A DNA stretch of 10,311 nt from Spirochaetia bacterium (GCA_007279775.1 QYPD01000024.1:1-10311); one strand, 5' to 3'; positions 1 through 6,761 are shown, counted from the first letter of the stretch. Translations and numbers: made by a program. Notes: a model not told the origin generated them from the sequence alone.

Positions 1-1
1 C

Positions 2-781
2 AAAAATGCCGATTACATTTTAGAAGAAATCAAGAAAGAAAAAATTTCTCCTTTGGTTATAAAAGACAAAAAGAAAGGAAGCGACTATTCAACTATTTTG
101 CTCAATTCTTCGGGCGAGCGGACGGTTTTGGTTTATTACGGCGCTTCAAGCGGGTTAAATGTTTCGGAAGTTCCTTTTGATAAAATAAAAAGTAAATGGG
201 CTTATATAGCTCCGGGAGACATTTCTTTCCAAACGATAGAAAAGATTTTTAGCCATTTTTCTAAAAATAAAACTTTTATCGCTTTTAATCCGTCTAAAAG
301 ATTTATCGGTTTCGGATTGAAAAAATTAAAACCTCTTTTGGACCAAACCGAAGTTTTGATTTTGAATTTGGAAGAAGGGGCGGCTTTAACGGGAATAAAT
401 TACAAAAAAGAAAAAGAAATTTTTGAAAAGCTTGATAGGGCGGAAAAAGGAATTGCGGTAATGACAAATGGGCCGAAAGGAGTTGTTGTTTCAGGCGGTA
501 AAAATATTTACCGCGCAGGAGTTTTTCCTGGAAAAATCGTTGACAGACTTGGCGCCGGAGACGCTTTTGGAAGCGGATTCGTGACGGGGCTAATTCAATA
601 CAAAATACAAAATACAATATACAATATACAAGATACAATTAAGTATGCAATTAGGCTCGGTTCGGCGAACGCCACTTCGGTTGTGGGAAAAATCGGGGCG
701 AAAGAAGGGATTTTAACTAAAAAAGAATTTAATGATAAAAAATGGGACAAGTTAAAAATTTTATGCCATACGAAAAAATAG
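2..781 (+). CDS. PfkB-family carbohydrate/nucleoside kinase, 5'-truncated by the window edge
   Basis: This is an ATP-dependent sugar or nucleoside kinase of the PfkB/ribokinase fold; the exact substrate cannot be told. The frame is open from base 2, and residues encoded before the first possible internal start (TTG at 53) still look like PfkB sequence, so the true start lies outside the window and roughly the first 60 residues are missing. Visible motifs are LNLEEGAALTG (the NxxE Mg/phosphate motif, near 350-375), NGPKGVVV (near 468-490) and DRLGAGDAFGSGF (near 541-585), the second PfkB signature with the catalytic Asp of GAGD. The downstream segment AIRLGSANATSVVGKIGA is the usual C-terminal helix and ATP-lid region. 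Between them the family's loop is lengthened by a 42-nt heptamer array. The last 19-40 nt overlap the next gene, suggesting translational coupling. Family assignment is firm; substrate is unknown. Confidence 0.9.
   Translation, partial: KNADYILEEIKKEKISPLVIKDKKKGSDYSTILLNSSGERTVLVYYGASSGLNVSEVPFDKIKSKWAYIAPGDISFQTIEKIFSHFSKNKTFIAFNPSKRFIGFGLKKLKPLLDQTEVLILNLEEGAALTGINYKKEKEIFEKLDRAEKGIAVMTNGPKGVVVSGGKNIYRAGVFPGKIVDRLGAGDAFGSGFVTGLIQYKIQNTIYNIQDTIKYAIRLGSANATSVVGKIGAKEGILTKKEFNDKKWDKLKILCHTKK
595..636 (+). repeat. In-frame heptanucleotide tandem repeat inside the pfkB-like gene
   Basis: Six consecutive 7-mers are seen: TCAATAC, AAAATAC, AAAATAC, AATATAC, AATATAC, AAGATAC. Total length is 42 nt, exactly 14 codons, so the reading frame is kept although one unit alone would shift it. 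The encoded Q/Y/K/I/N/T-rich stretch sits in the loop between the GAGD helix and the next helix of the kinase, a place where extra residues should be tolerated. Confidence 0.85.
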
Positions 782-2019
782 CTAAAATTCTTCGCGCAGA
801 TAAAGACAATATCCGTTTGTTGGAAGAGCGTCTCGGCGCGCTGACGGGGAAAAAATCAGTAATGGAAAAAATTACCGCAGAAAACGAAGAAAGAATTAGG
901 GAACGCCTTGATTATCTTGGTTTGGGCAGAAATTTAAATGCCAAGCAGATTTACGACGCTCTTATAAGCAAAATAGAGGCCGATAACGGCAAGCTTTTTA
1001 TGGCTTTTAATGAGCCTTCGGCGGTTTCTCCGAACGATTGGCAAAAAGTTTTGGAAAACGCCAAGAAAATTTGCGGCGAGCCGAAAGGATTTTTTTTGAA
1101 AAAAGAAAAAGCCGCCGAATTTTTGAAAAATAGTCCGCCGGAAAAAATTCTTAAAGCGTTGAATTACGCATCGGTCGGCGAAATGCTCCAAAAAGAAGAC
1201 GTTTTTGAAATTTTTCCCGCTTTAAGGTTTGTTGAAGGGAATGAGTGGCTGAATAATAATTTTTTCAATCAATACAAAAATTTATCTCCGGAAGACTTTG
1301 AAGAAAGGGAAGTAAAAGTTTTGGCTTTGCCTGAGAGATGGGCGGAAATTGCCAAAAGCTTCGTAAGCCACAAACATCATAACATCAGCCATTTGAAAGA
1401 AATAGGGATGATTTACGTTATTCCACTTTCTTTGGAAATATCGGGAGAAACGCTGCGTAATTTCGGATTAATTTTGCATTATTTCAGTGAAGTGAAATTT
1501 TATTCCGGCTTGTTCCACAAGGCGGCTGAAAATAAAGACAGTTTCGCTCAAAGTGTAATTTCGCTTTTACGCGGAGACTTGGTTGAAAACCGCCTAAATG
1601 CGCCCGATAACGGCAAAACGCGCTGGCTGGTGGTTCAAAGATATCTTGCCAAAGACGACGAAAACGATTGGCGGCTTTTTGAGCCGCATATTAATCCCGA
1701 GGCAATGCATTGGGAAAGGGCGGAAAAAATGCTGGTAGAAACGGGAAAATCTTTCGACGGCTTTTCGGCGGATTTGGCTTTTTGGACAAATCTTAATTGG
1801 GTGGGGGATTATTTTCCCACAGAAAGCGGCATTGAAGTGTTGGTGAGTTTTAATCTTATCGATACCGCGATGTCTTTAGTGAAAGAGAAAGAATTTATAA
1901 AATATCTTTATCACCATCAAGAAGCTTTATGGAATAAAATTTTTATGGAATATTTCGGCGAAGAAAAAACGGAACAAATGATGGAAGAAAATATTCTTAA
2001 AGGCTGGTTTGAAGTGTAA
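763..2019 (+). CDS. Conserved-looking protein of unknown function (about 418 aa)
   Basis: I do not recognise a characterised family. The protein is soluble-looking: no signal peptide and no obvious membrane segment. It has a charged, helical N-terminal third (YEKIAKILRADKDNIRLLEERL) and aromatic-rich blocks further on. A histidine-rich stretch, SHKHHNISHLKEIG (about residues 202-215 from this start), is the most site-like feature. The C-terminus is acidic and helical. Two in-frame ATGs exist, at 742 and 763. I prefer 763 because it begins MPYEKIAKIL and overlaps the upstream kinase less (19 nt instead of 40), but neither has a clear Shine-Dalgarno sequence. The overlap with the kinase gene suggests co-transcription and perhaps a shared pathway. 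From memory, proteins of this look sit near PfkB-type kinases in CPR genomes, but that was not checked. Confidence 0.75.
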   Translation: MPYEKIAKILRADKDNIRLLEERLGALTGKKSVMEKITAENEERIRERLDYLGLGRNLNAKQIYDALISKIEADNGKLFMAFNEPSAVSPNDWQKVLENAKKICGEPKGFFLKKEKAAEFLKNSPPEKILKALNYASVGEMLQKEDVFEIFPALRFVEGNEWLNNNFFNQYKNLSPEDFEEREVKVLALPERWAEIAKSFVSHKHHNISHLKEIGMIYVIPLSLEISGETLRNFGLILHYFSEVKFYSGLFHKAAENKDSFAQSVISLLRGDLVENRLNAPDNGKTRWLVVQRYLAKDDENDWRLFEPHINPEAMHWERAEKMLVETGKSFDGFSADLAFWTNLNWVGDYFPTESGIEVLVSFNLIDTAMSLVKEKEFIKYLYHHQEALWNKIFMEYFGEEKTEQMMEENILKGWFEV

Positions 2020-2020
2020 A

Positions 2021-2089
2021 ATAAGACATAAGGCTTAAGAATTAAGGTATAAGATAGTTTCATTATAAGCCCGTAGTAAGACACAAGAT
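2021..2089. repeat. Degenerate heptamer tandem repeat just after a stop codon
   Basis: Starting one base after the upstream stop codon, five contiguous 7-mers follow the pattern WTAAGRN: ATAAGAC, ATAAGGC, TTAAGAA, TTAAGGT, ATAAGAT (2021-2055). Two more units, GTAAGAC and ACAAGAT, lie at 2076-2089 after a 20-nt interruption. The period is the same as the array inside the kinase gene although the unit differs. No coding frame is suggested. Confidence 0.7.
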
Positions 2090-2110
2090 AAATAATATAA
2101 AAAATTTGTT

Positions 2111-2144
2111 GTTTAAAGTATATGCTATAGCGTAGACTTTAAGC
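2111..2144. terminator. Hairpin between convergent genes, probable bidirectional terminator
   Basis: A nearly perfect 34-nt palindrome pairs 2111-2126 with 2129-2144: one A-G mismatch (2120/2135), two T-G wobbles and a TATA centre. On the plus strand it is followed within a few bases by TTTTT (2150-2154). On the minus strand the exit side reads into a run of T's (AAAAAA/TTT region near 2099-2107). It lies between the plus-strand gene ending at 2019 and the minus-strand gene ending at 2153, as expected for a shared terminator. The stem is AT-rich, so termination strength is uncertain. Confidence 0.6.
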
Positions 2145-2152
2145 AAGAGTTT

Positions 2153-3505
2153 TTAAATCTCCACAAAGCGGATTTTGTTTTCTTTGATAAAATAAAGGCG
2201 GTTTGAATTTTGGTCATAATATGAGTTGGAAGAATTTCCCGATAATGTATATTTATTTATCGGCTGGCGGTCGTCGATCTCAATAAAATCAACGGCATTT
2301 TTTGCGGTTTCAACGAGCAAATAGCGTGAATCTTTGTACCAAAAAACGTTTTTGATCCCCAATTCTTTGTACGCGCTTAAGGTGGTAATATCTCCCGGTT
2401 TTTTAATAATTTCCGTTTGGTAATCTTCAATAAAATAGATTTTTAGCCCGTCTTTGCTATCCCAGAATGCAAGCTTTTTATTGTCCGGTGAAACAACAGA
2501 TTTTTTTACCGAGTCCGCGATTTTCACCCCTGTCGGATTTTGCTGGTTAAAAATGTAAAGCGCACTGTTTTGAAACAGAACAAAAATCGCGTTGCCGTTT
2601 GAAGAAATTTCGGATATTTTTTGCCCGGCAAGCTCTTTGGATAATTCGAATTTCAAATCGTCGGTTTTAAGCAATAAATTAAAAGAATGTATTTCGTTTC
2701 CGGAAATATACAATATGTTTGGATTTTTCACGGCGAAAGAAATTGCGATTTTTTGCGTTATTGTTTCAATTACCAAACGGTTCAGGTCTAGAATGTAAAG
2801 CGCGCCGTTTTTTGCTTTAATTATTAGTTTGTTTGAATCGGCCGGATGGAAAGTTATTTCCGAAATGGAAGTTTTGGTGAGATTATTAAAAGTAGAATTT
2901 AAATTGGTGGCTTTTGATATATTATTTGCGTCGTAGAAATAATAAATCAGATTCGCCGCGTCTTTAGTTATAAATTTGCTTCCGTCTTCGCTCCAGACGG
3001 CAAAACCATTTCCTTTTAATTTTACCGGTTCGTTTTGGCTGGAATAATAAAGCGCGCCGCCACTAGAAAAAATGAATTTATTCTCTTTTTCCCAAAACGT
3101 GCCGGCGTTTTTCGAAATTGAAATCGGTTGCGGTGAAATTTTTTCCGGAATAAGGATTATCTTCCCGGTTTCCGCAACCATGCCCGATTTCACAAAAAGA
3201 TTTTTTTGCCAGGCGAGGTACCCGTCTTTTTTAATTTCGATTTTATAGTTTTTTGGCAAAAAATTGTCTATAAAAGTGCCGCTTTTCAAAAGCCCGGATT
3301 TGTCTTCAAAGATTTTTCCGTTGATTTTTATTTCCGCGTCTTTGGGAAAAATTTCAACAAAAATCGCGCCGGTTTTCTGAAAAGCTATTTTATTTTCTTG
3401 CCAGACCGGCCGCCAGCCTTGAGAATAGAAAATAACGCCGGCTCCGACGGCGATAAAGATAAGAATAAAACTGTAAAATACGCAGCGTCTGGTTCTTAGA
3501 GTCAT
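2153..3505 (-). CDS. Membrane-anchored PEGA-domain protein with C-terminal beta-propeller-like region
   Basis: The 450-residue protein starts with a short basic segment (LRTRR) and one hydrophobic helix at about residues 9-28, so it is probably anchored in the cytoplasmic membrane with the bulk outside. Residues about 46-119 match the PEGA surface domain: AIFVEIFPKDAEIKINGK, then a GYLAWQKNLFV strand. Residues about 125-450 are a series of beta-rich blocks with WSEDGSKFI, FHPADSNKLIIKA, SPDNKKLAFW and YYDQNSNRLYFI, typical of WD40/TolB-like propeller blades. No catalytic motif is visible; a scaffold or binding role at the cell surface is inference. It is transcribed alone, toward the preceding gene, and shares a divergent promoter region with murA. 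The start ATG (3503-3505) is the only good one and lies about 23 nt from the predicted transcription start. Confidence 0.8.
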   Translation of the reverse strand: MTLRTRRCVFYSFILIFIAVGAGVIFYSQGWRPVWQENKIAFQKTGAIFVEIFPKDAEIKINGKIFEDKSGLLKSGTFIDNFLPKNYKIEIKKDGYLAWQKNLFVKSGMVAETGKIILIPEKISPQPISISKNAGTFWEKENKFIFSSGGALYYSSQNEPVKLKGNGFAVWSEDGSKFITKDAANLIYYFYDANNISKATNLNSTFNNLTKTSISEITFHPADSNKLIIKAKNGALYILDLNRLVIETITQKIAISFAVKNPNILYISGNEIHSFNLLLKTDDLKFELSKELAGQKISEISSNGNAIFVLFQNSALYIFNQQNPTGVKIADSVKKSVVSPDNKKLAFWDSKDGLKIYFIEDYQTEIIKKPGDITTLSAYKELGIKNVFWYKDSRYLLVETAKNAVDFIEIDDRQPINKYTLSGNSSNSYYDQNSNRLYFIKENKIRFVEI

Positions 3506-3534
3506 ATGATTAATTATGATTAATATTGAGCAAT

Positions 3535-3563
3535 ATCCTACTATATTATCTTGCCTTTTTCAA
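3535..3563 (-). promoter_or_regulatory. Candidate sigma70-type promoter for the PEGA-protein gene
   Basis: On the minus strand TTGAAA (3558-3563) is followed after 17 nt by TAGGAT (3535-3540, 4 of 6 to TATAAT). The -10 box ends about 30 nt before the start codon. It overlaps the oppositely directed murA promoter candidate, so the two may compete. Found by eye only. Confidence 0.45.
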
Positions 3564-3578
3564 CAGAAAGGATATGAT
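3551..3578 (+). promoter_or_regulatory. Candidate sigma70-type promoter for murA
   Basis: TTGCCT (3551-3556) and TATGAT (3573-3578, 5 of 6 to consensus) are separated by 16 nt. The predicted transcription start near 3585 falls immediately before the left arm of the large inverted repeat (3589), so the transcript would begin with that arm. This coincidence supports both calls. Confidence 0.5.
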
Positions 3579-3588
3579 TTAATCAGTG

Positions 3589-3727
3589 CCCAGTAACACT
3601 ACTTTAACGTTTCGTTTTTTTGAAAACGAAAGAAGTGTGAGGTTGTTGGGTCAATAAATTAAATTAAAAAATATTATTTTCGGCTAATCGCGATTTATCG
3701 CGATTAAGTTGAAGTAGTGTTACTGGG
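3589..3727 (+). promoter_or_regulatory. Highly structured murA leader, possible cis-regulatory RNA
   Basis: The arms 3589-3608 and 3708-3727 are complementary over 20 bp, with a single T-G wobble. Between them lie a hairpin at 3610-3631 (9-bp stem TTTCGTTTT/AAAACGAAA, 4-nt loop) and a second at 3685-3706 (10-bp arms TAATCGCGAT/ATCGCGATTA). The result is a three-way-junction layout. The right outer arm ends one base before the murA ATG (3729), so the closed form would bury the ribosome-binding region. The left arm can alternatively pair with 3633-3650 (9 bp of 3589-3597 with 3642-3650, plus 5 bp of 3600-3604 with 3633-3637), which would free the start. No known riboswitch class is recognised. 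A small transposon-like element with terminal inverted repeats is the main alternative; no target-site duplication is seen. Confidence 0.6.
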
Positions 3728-3728
3728 A

Positions 3729-4994
3729 ATGCCGAAGTTTATCATTAATGGTCGAAGGCCGCTTAAAGGAGAAATAAACGTTTCCGGTTCCAAGAACGCG
3801 GCCCTTAAAATTTTTCCGGCCGCGATTTTGACCCGCGAAAAAATAAGAGTTTTAAACACGCCCGAGATAGAAGATATTTCAAGGGCGCAAGAAATGCTTT
3901 TGGCTCTGGGTCACGAAGTTAAAAAAATAAAGCCCGGAGTAGTAGACATAAAATTCAACGCTCAAAAATGCGTTGCCTTGCCGGCGGAACTTGTGAATAA
4001 ATTCCGCGCTTCAATAATGTTCGTCGGCCCCATTCTTGCCACTTGCGGAGAAGTCCGTTTTCCTCACCCTGGTGGATGCGTCATTGGCGCGGGCACAAGG
4101 CCCATTGATTTGTTTTTGGATTCTTTCCAAAAAATGGGCGCCAAACTTGAAATAAAAGACGGCCATTATTGTTTGAAGGCGAAAAAACTTAAAGGAGTAG
4201 AGATATTTTTTTCAAAAGTGAGCGTTACCGCCACCGAAAGCTTGATAATGACTTCTTGTTTGGCCGAAGGGGAAACCGTTTTGAAAAATTCCGCGATGGA
4301 ACCGGAAATTTCCGCTTTGGCGGACTTCCTTAATTCCTGTGGGGCGAAAATTGAAGGCGCGGGAACGCCGACAATAAAAATAAAGGGAGTAAAAAAATTG
4401 AGCGGCGGAGAATATAAAATTATTCCCGACAGGATTGAAACAGGAACTTTTGCCATGCTCGCGGCCGCTTCAAACAATGGGAACATTTTGATAAAAAATT
4501 GCGAGCCGAAACATTTGGAAGCGCTGTGGGTTTTATTTGACAAAATAGGTGTAAATGTTATATTAAGCAAGGACAGTGTTTCGATTAAACCCGCGAAAAA
4601 ACTTTCAGCTTGCGAGGTCACTACGCATGAATATCCCGGGTTTGCGACGGATTTGCAATCGGCTTACACTGTGTTGATGACTCAAGCCTACGGTTTAAGC
4701 TTAATTCATGAAACGATTTACGACCGCAGATTGCTTTTTACCGATATGCTGACACAAATGGGCGCGAATATCATTATGGCCGACCCGCACAGGGCGATTG
4801 TAAATGGGCCGTCAAAATTGCACGGAAGAAAATTGGTGAGTCCGGATCTACGCGCCGGAATGGCGTTAATAATCGCGGCTTTGATAGCGCAAGGCAAAAC
4901 CGAAATAGACAACATATATCAGATTGACAGGGGATATGAAAAGCTGGAAGAAAGGTTGAAAAAATTGGGAGCGGATATTGCGAGACAAAATTAA
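3729..4994 (+). CDS. murA: UDP-N-acetylglucosamine 1-carboxyvinyltransferase (MurA)
   Basis: MurA transfers enolpyruvate from phosphoenolpyruvate to UDP-GlcNAc, the first committed step of cytoplasmic peptidoglycan precursor synthesis. From the ATG at 3729 the protein is 421 residues, normal for the family. The substrate-binding SGSKNAA places Lys22-Asn23 at the same numbers as in E. coli MurA. The active-site loop HPGGCVIGAGTRPID carries the catalytic Cys (residue 117), so fosfomycin sensitivity is expected from this residue. YPGFATDLQSAY contains the Asp that acts as general base, and LRAGMALIIAAL the C-terminal Arg. A GTG at 3717 is in frame but lies inside the leader stem and adds four residues before the conserved N-terminus, so I chose 3729. 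No Shine-Dalgarno sequence stands at useful distance; GGGA abuts the ATG. The structured leader suggests post-transcriptional control. Confidence 0.95.
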   Translation: MPKFIINGRRPLKGEINVSGSKNAALKIFPAAILTREKIRVLNTPEIEDISRAQEMLLALGHEVKKIKPGVVDIKFNAQKCVALPAELVNKFRASIMFVGPILATCGEVRFPHPGGCVIGAGTRPIDLFLDSFQKMGAKLEIKDGHYCLKAKKLKGVEIFFSKVSVTATESLIMTSCLAEGETVLKNSAMEPEISALADFLNSCGAKIEGAGTPTIKIKGVKKLSGGEYKIIPDRIETGTFAMLAAASNNGNILIKNCEPKHLEALWVLFDKIGVNVILSKDSVSIKPAKKLSACEVTTHEYPGFATDLQSAYTVLMTQAYGLSLIHETIYDRRLLFTDMLTQMGANIIMADPHRAIVNGPSKLHGRKLVSPDLRAGMALIIAALIAQGKTEIDNIYQIDRGYEKLEERLKKLGADIARQN

Positions 4995-4997
4995 AAG

Positions 4998-5108
4998 TTG
5001 AAAAATCAAAAATCAAAATTACAAATCAAAATTAAAAAATAAGTAAAACGTTAAAAACTTTAACATTTTACATTGTCATTTTTCATTTTGATATTTACAT
5101 TTTGAATT
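4998..5108 (+). repeat. Dispersed intergenic repeat, copy 1 (upstream of mreB)
   Basis: This AT-rich element fills almost the whole gap between murA and mreB. Its first 26 bases (4998-5023) are identical to 7852-7877, and the block at 5067-5103 (37 bases) is identical to 7923-7959; the middle has diverged. The A-rich left part (two AAAAATC heptamers, then related units) is an imperfect inverted copy of the T-rich right part, so the RNA could fold into a long weak hairpin. By hand count 5001-5060 has only 8 G/C in 60. Confidence 0.8.
5073..5101 (+). promoter_or_regulatory. Promoter-like hexamers in repeat copy 1, ahead of mreB
   Basis: TTGTCA (5073-5078, 5 of 6 to TTGACA) and TACATT (5096-5101, 4 of 6 to TATAAT) are 17 nt apart. 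The predicted transcription start is only about 7 nt before the mreB ATG, giving a nearly leaderless message. The same pair at the same distance occurs ahead of frr. Visual match only. Confidence 0.35.
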
Positions 5109-5114
5109 AACATT

Positions 5115-6122
5115 ATGTTCACGAGAAAAATAGGAATTGATTTAGGCACAACTGCGACAATTGTTTTCGTGCCCGGGCGCGGGTTTGTTATAAACGAGCC
5201 GACAATCGTCGCTTTAAGCTTGCCTGATAATTCGGTTTTGGCCGTCGGCAAAGAAGCTAAAGAAATGGTGGGTAGAACTCCGGCGGACATCGTTCCTTAC
5301 AGGCCGCTTCGCGAAGGAGTTATCGCCGATTATTACATCACCAAAGCGATGCTTAAATATTTTATTTCTAAAGCCACGGGCTATTTTAATATTTTAAAAC
5401 CAGATGTGGTAATTTCCGTTCCGGCCGGCATAACTCAAATCGAACGCCGGGCCGTTATTAACGCGGCCAAAGAAGCCGGCGCCAAAGACGCGCATGTCGT
5501 CCGTGAGCCGATTTTAGCAGCCCTGGGAGCGGACATTCCGATAAATTCTTCTTCGGGAAATATGATTATAAACATCGGCGGAGGAACATCGGAAGTCGCC
5601 GTTGTGGCACTGGGAGGAATAGTTTCTTGGGCCTCTTTGAGAGTCGCCGGAAATAAATTCGACCAGGCGATTATGGATTACGTCAAGAAAAAATATTCAA
5701 TCGCTATCGGCGAACAGACGGCCGAAACCATAAAAATAGAAATCGGTTCGGCTTTGCCTTCAAGGCAAAAATTGGAATTTTCGGTGCGGGGCAGAGATTT
5801 AAATTCGGGCTTGCCGAGAAATTTAATGGTTAATTCAAATGAAATTGCCGAAGCATTGAATCCTTACTTGGTAGATATCGCTGCCGTGATTCAAAACGTT
5901 TTCAATGAAACGCCGCCGGAACTCGTAGCGGATGTGATGGAAAAAGGAATGATTCTTTCCGGAGGCGGGGCCCAACTGGCGCACTTGACAGATTTCTTCA
6001 AGGGAATTTTGGGCGTTAACGCTTATGTCGCCGAAGAACCGCTTTTTTGCGTCGCCAAAGGCGCGGGGCTGATTCTAACACACTTAGATGTTTACAAGAG
6101 AACGTTATTGGATAAAAGGTAA
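5115..6122 (+). CDS. mreB: Rod shape-determining protein MreB (actin-like)
   Basis: MreB is the bacterial actin that polymerises under the membrane and guides lateral wall synthesis. The 335-residue length is normal. The actin-fold motifs are in order: phosphate-1 GIDLGTTATIVF (residues 7-18), REPILAALGA (130-139), phosphate-2 NIGGGTSEVAVVAL (153-166), IGEQTAETIK (198-207, usually IGERTAE in MreB), and adenosine motif GMILSGGGAQL (278-288). The N-terminus begins directly with the first strand; the ATG at 5115 is the natural start. It follows murA, placing two wall-synthesis genes together, and is followed after only 2 nt by the delta'-like gene, so those two are very probably co-transcribed. 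No mreC or mreD is present in the window. Confidence 0.93.
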   Translation: MFTRKIGIDLGTTATIVFVPGRGFVINEPTIVALSLPDNSVLAVGKEAKEMVGRTPADIVPYRPLREGVIADYYITKAMLKYFISKATGYFNILKPDVVISVPAGITQIERRAVINAAKEAGAKDAHVVREPILAALGADIPINSSSGNMIINIGGGTSEVAVVALGGIVSWASLRVAGNKFDQAIMDYVKKKYSIAIGEQTAETIKIEIGSALPSRQKLEFSVRGRDLNSGLPRNLMVNSNEIAEALNPYLVDIAAVIQNVFNETPPELVADVMEKGMILSGGGAQLAHLTDFFKGILGVNAYVAEEPLFCVAKGAGLILTHLDVYKRTLLDKR

Positions 6123-6124
6123 AA

Positions 6125-6745
6125 ATGGAAGAATTGATAAATAATTTCAGAGAACTAATTAAAAATGATAAATTATCCCATTCTTATCTTTTTTTCGGCG
6201 CGGGAGAAGAAAAATTTACTTTCAGCCAAGCGTTGGCGAATTTTTTGGAAAAAGGGGAATTTAGCGAGCCGAAAGGAATTTTGACGGAATTTTTAGCCGT
6301 TTCGCCGGATGAAAAGGGGACTATCGGAATAGAAGAAATCAGGAATTTAAAATATTTCCTTTGGCAAAAGCCAATAGCGTCTTTAAAAAGGATTGTGATT
6401 ATTGAAAATGCCCAGGCGCTTACCGCCGAAGCGCAAAATGCCGCGTTAAAAATAGTTGAAGAGCCGCCGGAGCGCGGTTTGATAATTTTTTTGGCGAAGA
6501 CCGCTGAAGATTTGCTTCCGACTTTAAATTCGCGGCTGCAGAAAATTTATTTCTCTGAAACCTCAAAAAAATCCGGAGCTAGGAAATTAGAAGATGAAAC
6601 CGACGAATTTTTCAGAAAATCAATAGCGGGTTTGATGAAAGATCCGGTAAAAAATTCCGTTAGGCTAAAAGAAATTTTAAGACGTTTGGTTCTGGTGAAA
6701 CAATTAAATCTTAACAAAAAATTACAATTAAGAAGTTTAGAATAA
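6125..6745 (+). CDS. Short DNA polymerase III delta'-like (clamp-loader) AAA+ protein
   Basis: The protein resembles the delta' subunit that helps load the sliding clamp in DNA replication. Recognisable parts are LSHSYLFFGAGEEKF (residues 17-31, a Walker-A region without the GKT lysine, as expected for non-hydrolysing delta'), IVIIENAQALTAEAQNAALKIVEEPP (90-115, the Walker-B-like helix and the strongly conserved ALLK-EEPP block, given here in two parts: IVIIENAQALT and AALKIVEEPP), and LLPTLNSRLQKIYF (130-143), where the usual SRC has become SRL. At 206 residues it lacks most of the lid and collar domain of the roughly 330-residue E. coli protein and has no zinc-binding cysteines. Such short versions are plausible for CPR genomes. 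The start lies 2 nt after the mreB stop. RuvB-like or DnaX gamma/tau identity is unlikely because the ATP site is degenerate. Confidence 0.8.
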   Translation: MEELINNFRELIKNDKLSHSYLFFGAGEEKFTFSQALANFLEKGEFSEPKGILTEFLAVSPDEKGTIGIEEIRNLKYFLWQKPIASLKRIVIIENAQALTAEAQNAALKIVEEPPERGLIIFLAKTAEDLLPTLNSRLQKIYFSETSKKSGARKLEDETDEFFRKSIAGLMKDPVKNSVRLKEILRRLVLVKQLNLNKKLQLRSLE

Positions 6746-6761
6746 TAATTTAAACATAAAC

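Noticed and set aside
595..636. CRISPR-like array
   Set aside because: Units are 7 nt and contiguous, with no spacers, and no cas genes are present.
303..638. 111-codon minus-strand frame inside the kinase gene
   Set aside because: It is antisense to clear PfkB motifs, and its sequence is a low-complexity reflection of them and of the heptamer array.
742..762. Upstream ATG for the unknown gene after pfkB
   Set aside because: It is possible but less likely: it enlarges the overlap with the kinase to 40 nt, and the added MGQVKNF has no supporting ribosome-binding site. It was kept only as an alternative.
3717..3728. GTG start for murA
   Set aside because: It lies inside the leader stem. The ATG at 3729 gives the family-typical N-terminus, with the active-site Lys-Asn at residues 22-23.
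4166..4621. 151-codon minus-strand frame inside murA
   Set aside because: It is a shadow of the murA coding sequence with no domain of its own; MurA motifs on the plus strand are unambiguous.
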